DNA of 64,000 nucleotides from Symsagittifera roscoffensis (Eukaryota; Xenacoelomorpha; Acoela; Convolutidae), in contig NC_087065.1 in assembly GCF_963678635.1 (NCBI RefSeq), positions 46,628,381-46,692,380 on the forward strand, in the 5' to 3' direction. Every line of letters begins with the position of its first letter. The stretch's first letter is position 1. The translations under genes and the position numbers were made by a program. The notes below the pieces were generated by a model. The model did no database searches and was not told where the DNA came from. It saw only the letters and a list, made by a program, of their open reading frames with translations. Shown piece by piece: positions 56,169-64,000 of the stretch.

Positions 56169-59100
56169 TTCTTGTCTCCTGGTCCTTGATCATAACGAGA
56201 AGATGTTAATCTGACGTCACGTGGATCAAGCGCACTAAAACGCATAAAAAGGCTGCCAATAAGACTTTATAGCCTTGTTTTTTTCAAGTATGGATTAGGT
56301 AAGCTCGGGGTGGTTTTTTACTCAGATCAATTTCAGCGGCAGAACGAATTAATAATCTGAACCTATTTATTAGAAGAACAGTTTGATAACTTAAGCTCAT
56401 TACACCCACGGTGTTTTTTGATATTCATTTTGGAAACAGAAAACAAAAAAGTCAAAATTTCATTATTAATACTTTTATTGATTCTTTGCTTATTGAATAT
56501 ATAACCAACACCAGGGGCGGTTATATGTTTTTCTCGAGAGGAAAGTGGATTTTCAAACAAGTTTTGCAAAATTTTGGTGCTTTTTTTAGGTCGAACATAA
56601 TGATTTTCTGAGCTCTACCAAATTAATATATAGACGTTTTTTTTAACCAAATTTTGGTTTTTCACTTTCACCCACCCACCTTTCAAACTGTTATATTTTT
56701 AAAGTTGTTTGTACCTGTTTTTATGGCTCAACGAGTGATGATACGATGAAAGGAACAAACAACATTATGACAAAATTGAAGTATTTTTATAAATTGAAAT
56801 TGAAAGGTAAAGGAAAGTGGAAAAGATCACAATAATTTTCTAAAAATTGGTTTGCCAGCTAAAAATTGTTGTCCTCAATTAAAGGCAAACAAGCGGTCGA
56901 ATCCTCTAATGGGGGGTTCGGGGTTGCGGCGTTCGCTCCTTCCAAAACCCCCCCCCCCCTCCCCCCGCCTCCTCCCTTTACCCCAAATCGGCCACTCTCT
57001 AACACCTGAGCAAGGTCATAAAAGTGCCTATCACTAGAAGCTTCTGAAACACAATTTTTCAAAAAAAAAACATCAATTTAAATTTAAAGCTGAGATGTTT
57101 AGCATCCACTTAGCTTTTATTGGGATCAATAATTGTTTTCAACTCAAATTGGAATGTTTACGCAGCTGGACAACCTAACAATATCCCTTTTCTTTAAAAG
57201 GAAGAGATTATTAGTCAGGTTTATTTAGTAGAATTTTTGACGAAACAGAGTGCAGCAAAATTAGAGATCTCAATAAAAAACGTGGTATTTCTCTGAATTT
57301 ATTTATAAGGGTGGATATTATAAGTAGATACATTGAAGGGATTGTTAAGTAGATCCTCGTTGCTCCGGCGTTATAAGGATGATGAAAAGAATACATCGGC
57401 GCGTTAATTTTCAAACCTGCAAAATTTTAAACTAATTTTCTCGCGGGTAAATATCTTCCATTTTGTTAACAAGGCATCAATAGCTATTAGATAATGTAGG
57501 AAAATTAGTCAGAAAAAGATTATTGAAAAGTCGAATTTTTTCATGAGGAAAAAAACCACCTCGGGCACATATATTTCATCACAATCTATGAAATTCAGAA
57601 TAATGACAGAAAACTGCTGAACCATCAACAATATTCAAATCATATATTTAAACAAAAACAACAATTCATGTTATTCGCAAAACAAAAAAAAACAATCAAT
57701 CAAAATAAAACGTGTTCTTCACTCTTCAATATCTTTCTGTTTTTTTTTGCAATTTTTTGTATTGACTAAGTGAACAAGAAAATACAAGCAAATTTCAATG
57801 GTAAGTTGAAACCACAGTTGTGGAATCGGTAGGAAAAATTTTTGAGATAGCAGTTCCCAAAAAATTAGGCATTTCTGAATGAGCAGTTTAAATATCAGTT
57901 ACTCGAAATGCAAATTAATTTTTGCTGAAACCATAATGGTCAACACTTTGAAAAAAAAACTTTGGTAATTTCTTTGTATCTTTTGATAAACTGAGCCATC
58001 ATATAAAAAAAATTCTTTTTCATCATAATAAAAATCAAATAAAGGAATTCAAAACTTTCGGAGCTGAGATTTTGTACACTGAAAACGCTTATCATACAAA
58101 TCCATACCAGAAAATTGTTTATCAAACTAAATTATTTACGGAGTGTATGAAAAACATGTTTATCATACAATTGCTATATATTAAAGTTGTATCGTATCGT
58201 AAGTAATTCTAAATTTCAAGTTCCAGAGAATTTTTTTTTCCCATTTCTTAGTATCAATATCACTTTTATCCTGAAATAAGCTCTTTTTGAAGAGAAAAAA
58301 TTTCATGCAATTTTTTTATTTTTGTCCTTAACGTAATTCAGGCTGAATTTTTCATACAGCAGAAAGAAAGTTGACTAAAATTTTTTTTTGCGAAAACAAA
58401 CCTGAAAATGTTAATGCTTTTTTCAATATAAGATACACTTCAACTTGTCAAAAAATATCAGGCAACGATTTCTAAGACGGATTAAAACCCCACTATTTCA
58501 CAAAAAAATGATCACAGGTAAAATATCTTTTTGAATTTGAGCTCGGGACAAAAAGACGTTTTATTGATTTTTCATCAAAAACCACTAGTAACAAATTCAA
58601 AATTTGTATGGAAAAAAAAACCAACCCAAGCACAAATATTCCATCATTTTCTTCAAAATTCGGAACAATTAGAATAAATTTTCAAATCAAAACTTTTATT
58701 GAAATTTGAAGACCAGTTTGAATGAAACAATCGATAAGTTGAATCTCAAATATTTAGTTTTTTTTACTCTCACAAATGTTTGTTCGAACTTCATTCAACC
58801 AGTTTCAAAGTTTTTCGGATGACATATCAAAGAGAAAGGATTTGAAACATTTTTGACTGCGTTTTTAATCTATTTGTAAGAAAAATTGTTATAAAAAAAT
58901 TGACGAAACTTGTTTTAACTGAAATCATTTTTTTTCCTTCCCGCCAAACATGATGGAATACAGAATATAAATATCTTAAAGCTGCTATCCTGAAGAAGGA
59001 TTCTTCTCTTCAAAGGACAATTTAGCTAGAAGAAACCACAAGTGTAAACAAGAAACTGTTATTCTCCTCTTAAAGAAGAAGAAGAGGAATTTATTTCTTC

Positions 59101-59724
59101 AGACAATTAAATGCAAAAATATAGAAAATGAAGAAACACATTTTTAATAGTCATCATTGAATATATCTGACGTTTTCTATAACATATCTGAAGAGGATAG
59201 ACCAAGGGCATAATAATTGCCCGCTTGACGTCTACCCTGGTAGTAGTAAGACACGAAAAGTATAATAACTATAAATAAAAAGTATTTAAATAATAAAAAT
59301 GAAAATTTTTTCACTTTGTTTTTTTCCACTCCTTTCGAAAAAAAACATTTTTCGAGAACTTATTAGAGGATCCGGATCATGATTGCATCTTAGCTTAGTG
59401 ATCATCAGTTAAAACTAAGGATCGTAAGAAAAATTTGAGTTTTTTTTTTCTAATTAATTTCGGAAATTTCATTTTTTTCAAAAAATGCGATTATCTCGAA
59501 AACTACAAGGGTTTGGAGCTTCATACTTTCAGCATGGATTCGCAGCCCATAATTGAAGTCTGATACAGGTTAACCAAACGGTAAGATTTTTGGTAATCAA
59601 AAATATGGTACTATTGATAAGACATTCTGCGATTTTTTATCGAAAATAAAATTTGTTAACTCATTATTTCCTAAAATGTATAAATACTTTAATTTGTGAG
59701 CTACCGTAAACACCTGGCTTGCAT
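56169..59724. other. AT-rich non-coding stretch
   Basis: No gene is supported. At 56922-56985 GGGGGGTTCGGGG and long C-runs may be a rearranged piece of the G-rich family, able to form a G-quadruplex on the minus strand. Confidence 0.4.
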
Positions 59725-60223
59725 TTAGACACTGCGAATTAATTGGCATAATCCGTTTTCCTGAAAAAAATTTAAAAATTTGGTTCCCCGTTTAGTTAAA
59801 GAGTGGTTTTCTATTTGGGATTTTGGCTTACATATTTTCAGTAAATTCTTTTCCGATCGTCTGGTTCTTTTAATAGAAATATCAAAGGTAAAAAACGAGT
59901 TGAGATAATTTTCTGAATGCAGGTTTGATAGTGACTTTAATAGAAACTTGAAACACTGATAAATATAAAATTCATGAACTGTAAGTATTTTGTGCTTTAC
60001 AAATATATCTGACACGCTTTCGCAATTGTTTCGAAAAGAAATGATCCGTACACTAAAATTCCATACTGAATGATAGACCTAATGTTTGATTCATAATACC
60101 AATAAATAACAGAGCTCGGCACGTAATGCCTTGTTTTAGCAATTATTCCATATTGTTTTTGTAATTTTTTTCTGATAAAATCAATATCATAAGAAAATCC
60201 TAGTTTGAAATCAATGTTAATAC
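59725..60223 (-). pseudogene. Non-LTR ORF2 C-terminal part
   Basis: First, in one phase, the KYLG-type segment YLGINIDFKLGFSYDI and IIQYGILVYGS (about 60220-60040), as follows RT in this clade. Then the frame 60015-59725 has HEFYIYQCFKFLLKSL and KGT/RGTKFLNF-like residues, matching the conserved C-terminal tail. Confidence 0.7.
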
Positions 60224-60918
60224 CTAAGTATTTCTAATATATTTCTGAAGATAAGTTTTTGCCATCATATAATATTGTTTCATTAGAAGCGCTTTCCTAG
60301 TGAAATTTATTTGAACTGTTTTTTTTTTCATGTTAAGTGAGAGCCTATTAGCGGCAAGCCATTTCGCAACTGCATTAAAGTCATCACTTGGTTTTTCGAG
60401 TGATCGATCTATTGCTACTAAAGTGGTATCATTGGCAAACAAGTATACTTCCGAGTTATTGTTAACCTTTGGTAGATCATTGACAAATAAAAGAAAGAGA
60501 AGTGGACCTAAATTGGATCCTTGTGGTACACCGCTGTTCATTGTTCGAAAATTTGATCGCACACCAGATATCTCTACACATTGTTTACGATTTGACAAAT
60601 AGTTCACTATCCATTGTATACATTTACCTACAAGACCATAATATGGCAATTTTTTAATTAAGATATCATGATTTAGGGTATCAAAGGCCTTCTTTAAATC
60701 AAGGAAAATTGATGGAATGATTTTCTTATTTGAAAGGCGCAATTTTTTGGTAACCTCGGCGATGGCATCAATGGTGTTGTGTTTGATTCTGTATCCAAAC
60801 TGTTTACAGTTAAGGAAGTTAAATTGCTCTAAATAATTATATATTCGGTTGAACATCACACGTTCGAAAATTTTACCTAACGTCAAAAACAAAGCAATTG
60901 GCCTATAATTGTTTAAAT
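60224..60918 (-). pseudogene. Non-LTR reverse transcriptase, active site FAND
   Basis: RT motifs run in order: LGKIFERVMFNRIYNYL, FGYRIKHNTIDAI (usually QFGFR..HST..A), SIFLDLKKAFDTLNHDIL (first catalytic Asp, DL.KAFD), SGVPQGSNLGPLLFLLFVND, then VYLFANDTTL at about 60448-60419. The last box is normally YADD; here the first of the two Asp codons reads AAT (Asn), which would abolish activity. The domain is otherwise about full length (222 codons in this frame). Confidence 0.9.
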
Positions 60919-61570
60919 CTAATTTGGATCCATCCTTGTGAAATGGCAGTATTTTGCATGGGATAACTCGGTGGGAAAGATTGCTTGCTTAATGGAAGCA
61001 TTGATCAGTATTGTTAAGCTTGGTATAATTGCATACGCACATGCTTTCAGAATATTATTACTAACATCATCTAGCCCTACGGAGGCTTTTGATTTTATAT
61101 CGGATAGAATTGAGGCAATTTCGTTTTCATTAACTGGTTTTAGGTATATTGATACAATTGGCTCCTTAATTCTAATTTCTAATTCAGGAGTTGATAACTG
61201 TTTCACCAATTTATCTGCAATTTGTCCAAAAAAGTTGTTGAAGTCGTTTGCAATTGTCTGTGGATCTGTATGACTATCGCCACTTTCACTAATAATATCA
61301 CTGACATCTCTATTACTTCCATTCGATCCTTGTAACATATTTAAAAATTTATATATTTGTCTGGAGTCGCCACATGTTTGAAATTTCTTCATATAAAAAT
61401 TTTTCTTAGAGCTTCTGATTTCTGATCTAACTCTGTCATTTAATTCCTTATACCGCAGCTTAATCAAGTGATTATATTTACTTTGCACCAATAAATGATG
61501 CTGCTTATTTCTTTTAGTGATGAGGTTTTTAATTTTATTTGATATCCACGGAGGGCACTTGGTGACTCTT
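60919..61570 (-). pseudogene. ORF2 linker before RT
   Basis: The frame 61491-60919 continues upstream to about 61570 (CPPWISNKIKNLI, a conserved PW....I..L...R start). It contains SKKNFYMKKF, FLNMLQG and NDFNNFFGQIADKL, then PVNENEIASILSDIKS and KASVGLDDVSNNILK. These are the K.S.G.D.I....LK segment that opens the RT of this clade. Confidence 0.8.
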
Positions 61571-61600
61571 GTTCCAACTTTCGAAGAATAAGACGGAATA

Positions 61601-61782
61601 TTTTTACTCCAGATTTTTTTCTCCTGACCAATTTCCGCTATTTAAATAGCCAATTTTGTTGGAGTTTTAAAAGACATTTAAAAGGCATTTACAGGCAATA
61701 TCATTCGGGCTATTAACGGTAAGTATGAACATATTCCGGTCTATAACTCGTATCAAAGTGGACTGAGGCGAGCTATTTGGAC
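61601..61782. other. Spacer between non-LTR element and tandem repeat
   Basis: No feature is seen. Confidence 0.4.
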
Positions 61783-62534
61783 AATTTTTTTGGATAATTT
61801 TTTTGGAACCTGTGGGAACCTAAAAAGCAGTCATCACATCAAAAGCAACGTGGTGATACGAGTAACCCTGTTACAATTTGAATTCTTGGTTTGATGAAGC
61901 ATAAATTACTTGATTACATTCTTAAAGAGGAAAAGAAGAAACTAAGAAAAATGGCATGTGTTGCTACAATTTGCAGTGTTCAAGACAAAATGCAATCTGG
62001 TGAACCATGCTGGTAATTTTTATCAATTTTTTTGGATAATTTTTTTGGATAATTTTTTTGGAACCTGTGGGAACCTAAAAAGCAGTCATCACATCAAAAG
62101 CAACGTGGTGATACGAGTAACCCTGTTACAATTTGAATTCTTGGTTTGATGAAGCATAAATTACTTGATTACATTCTTAAAGAGGAAAAGAAGAAACTAA
62201 GAAAAATGGCATGTGTTGCTACAATTTGCAGTGTTCAAGACAAAATGCAATCTGGTGAACCATGCTGGTAATTTTTATCAATTTTTTTGGATAATTTTTT
62301 TGGATAATTTTTTTGGAACCTGTGGGAACCTAAAAAGCAGTCATCACATCAAAAGCAACGTGGTGATACGAGTAACCCTGTTACAATTTGAATTCTTGGT
62401 TTGATGAAGCATAAATTACTTGATTACATTCTTAAAGAGGAAAAGAAGAAACTAAGAAAAATGGCATGTGTTGCTACAATTTGCAGTGTTCAAGACAAAA
62501 TGCAATCTGGTGAAACCATGCTGGTAATTTTTAT
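61783..62534 (+). repeat. 255-bp tandem repeat, about 2.9 units
   Basis: Three nearly identical units each run from TTTTTTTGGATAATTTTTTT through GGAACCTGTGGGAACC to GAACCATGCTGGTAATTTTT. The last lacks the 3' end and has one extra A (GAAACCATG). Since 255 is a multiple of 3, identical 63-codon frames recur at 61958 and 62213. Confidence 0.95.
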
Positions 62535-62574
62535 CAATCAAAATCATCAAGGATTAATTTATTTTCATCAAAAT

Positions 62575-62640
62575 TTTGCCATTATAGTTGCTTATAATTG
62601 CCATTATAGTTGCCATTATAGTTGCAATCGATTATGATTG
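62575..62640. repeat. Short tandem repeat GCCATTATAGTT x 3
   Basis: Imperfect 12-18 bp units of ATTATAGTTGC type. Confidence 0.7.
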
Positions 62641-63910
62641 AGTATAATTCATTTAAAAAAAATAAATTAATTATAACCAATTATATTAATTCACTTAGGA
62701 TTTTAATCTGTAATATGTATATATTTGTTGGTTGGAAAAGTATTTGCAAAACTAGTAACAATTTTCACATCACCTCACGACCTACTCGAAGTCTCAACCT
62801 TTCACAAATACCAAAATGTTAACAAAACGAAACCGCTCACGTATTTAATACACCTGCTCTCATTTATAACACGCACGTTTATCCGTTCTGTCTCCCCTTA
62901 GTATTGTTCATAGAACTGAGTACAGAAATCACGGTGTCACTTGAATGGAAGTGAACAATAATCCTTATCATTCATTAACATTGAAACGACGTAGAAGAAT
63001 AATTGCGTCACCAAGACAATATCAAAATTTAATATTTCCAGGTGAAGCCAAATTTATGTCTCGTTTGTGTTTAATTGAAACTACAAAAAAATTTTAAAAT
63101 TTCTTTTGACCATAAAATTACAATGTTAACAAAAAATTAAAATAGCAATCGTAAACAACTACACCACAGCAATGATTGAACGCCAGATTATAGAAATCAA
63201 ATAAATTATTACGAGACCAAAAACATTATGAGTCCGTTAAGATGGATAAAAGTTTTTTGAAAATTAGGTCCAGCTTTATGCCTTATAGTTTTCCCGTATT
63301 CAGATGCAATAAATTTTGGCTTGTTTTGATGCTACTGAATATCAATTTGTTTTGCTTAGAAATGATGAAACAAATGTGTAAAAAAAGAATGGCGTATAAT
63401 TTTTTCGAAGTAACTTGATTTGGATATTCTTACATGCGAATTGATTCATATTAGCAACTCTAAAATTGGCTTTTGCTCCGATTTTTGAGGTAAGTGACAT
63501 ACTATTTGTGCTTGAGTTGGTTTTTTTTTTCAGACAATTTTTGATTTTTTAACTAGCACTTTTCGACGGTTTTTTAGAAATGAGCCGAAAGGTATTGTTC
63601 TCATGGGCTCAAACTTAAAAATATATTTCACTTGTGATTACTTTCCTTAAAGTTATGGGGGCTTAAGTTTTGCCAATTCGGCCAATTAGGGACAATTAAC
63701 GCCATGGTACATAGCCATACTGCTCCATAGCCTTAAAAAGACGATCGGAACCTTCAGGGCTTGGCCCTGATACGAACAGACGAGATCCGTTTTAGCTTTC
63801 TAATTCAAAGAATATTTTCTCAGTTTAGATTTTCGATGGGTTGCGAAACAACTAAAACTGTTTTCGAACAAAAATTGAATATACCTATCAGTTTTTTAAA
63901 GTTGATAAAA
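62641..63910. other. AT-rich non-coding stretch
   Basis: No gene is supported. TTTTTTTTTTCAG at about 63522-63534 looks like a splice acceptor without a recognisable exon. Confidence 0.35.
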
Positions 63911-64000
63911 CCGAGAGGCGGTTTTAGGGGGCGGACGCCCTACTCCCCTCTCAGGGATTCGACACCCTCACCAACTAAATGGTCCCCCTTCGGTATCATT
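63911..64000 (+). repeat. G-rich dispersed repeat, member cut by window end
   Basis: GAGGCGGTTTTAGGGGGCGG, then ACGCC, CTCAGGGATTCGACACCC and TCACCAACTAAATGGTCCCC match the opening boxes of the family. Confidence 0.7.

Larger units (their letters stand above)
59725..61600 (-). mobile_element. Jockey/CR1-type non-LTR retrotransposon, 5'-truncated
   Basis: The minus strand carries ORF2 from the pre-RT linker through RT to the C-terminus. Endonuclease and ORF1 are missing, the usual result of 5' truncation during target-primed insertion. One clear frameshift lies near 60920 and another near 60240. Confidence 0.85.

Noticed and set aside
1-64000. tRNA and rRNA genes
   Set aside because: No cloverleaf with matching A and B boxes and no rRNA-like conserved segments were found by eye.

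Overview
The window is eukaryotic DNA built almost wholly from decayed transposable elements; no host gene could be identified. Ty3/gypsy-, copia-, CR1/jockey-type and Maverick/Polinton-type remnants, AT-rich spacer, poly-T runs and TTTTCAG-like splice acceptors point to an animal, probably an invertebrate. Which animal cannot be told from this sequence. A 200-base run of N (49611-49810) is a scaffold gap.

Region 1 (about 1-29870) reads as one very large, dead LTR retrotransposon, more GC-rich than what follows. It is flanked by direct repeats (45-1392 and 28993-29870) that are candidate LTRs. A 3 kb non-coding leader carries a 25-bp minisatellite (3541-4062). Then come gag (4807-7332), protease (to 8412), reverse transcriptase, RNase H, integrase and a long acidic C-terminal region (to 13507). 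The stretch from just after protease to just past the start of the next gene block is present twice (8398-14403 and 14404-20467), an internal tandem duplication of about 6 kb. A 1.67 kb tract of the two copies is almost identical, while its flanks differ by about 5 percent.

Downstream of integrase, where an envelope gene would be expected, lies a 7.8 kb block (20367-28126) of long, mostly unrecognised reading frames. One has the catalytic blocks of an SGNH/GDSL hydrolase and a second has a GxND block. A good branch point and splice acceptor sit 75 bp before the block in both copies, and a possible donor lies just upstream of gag, so the block may have been expressed from a spliced subgenomic RNA. 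This is the most unusual content of the window.

Region 2 (29900-33490, minus strand) is a copia-type remnant. Region 3 (34015-35557) is a CR1/L2-type non-LTR remnant. Region 4 (35790-42000) holds Maverick/Polinton-type relics: three integrase-like pieces, two pX-like minor proteins and the C-terminal part of a packaging ATPase, apparently tandemly duplicated. A 490-bp inverted repeat follows at 42820-43312.

Region 5 (44200-59700) is AT-rich and mostly non-coding. It holds a dispersed G-rich repeat family, a decayed satellite (50640-53400) and several short local duplications. Region 6 (59725-61600, minus strand) is a jockey/CR1-type reverse transcriptase with a mutated active site, followed by a 255-bp tandem repeat (61783-62534) and more AT-rich spacer.
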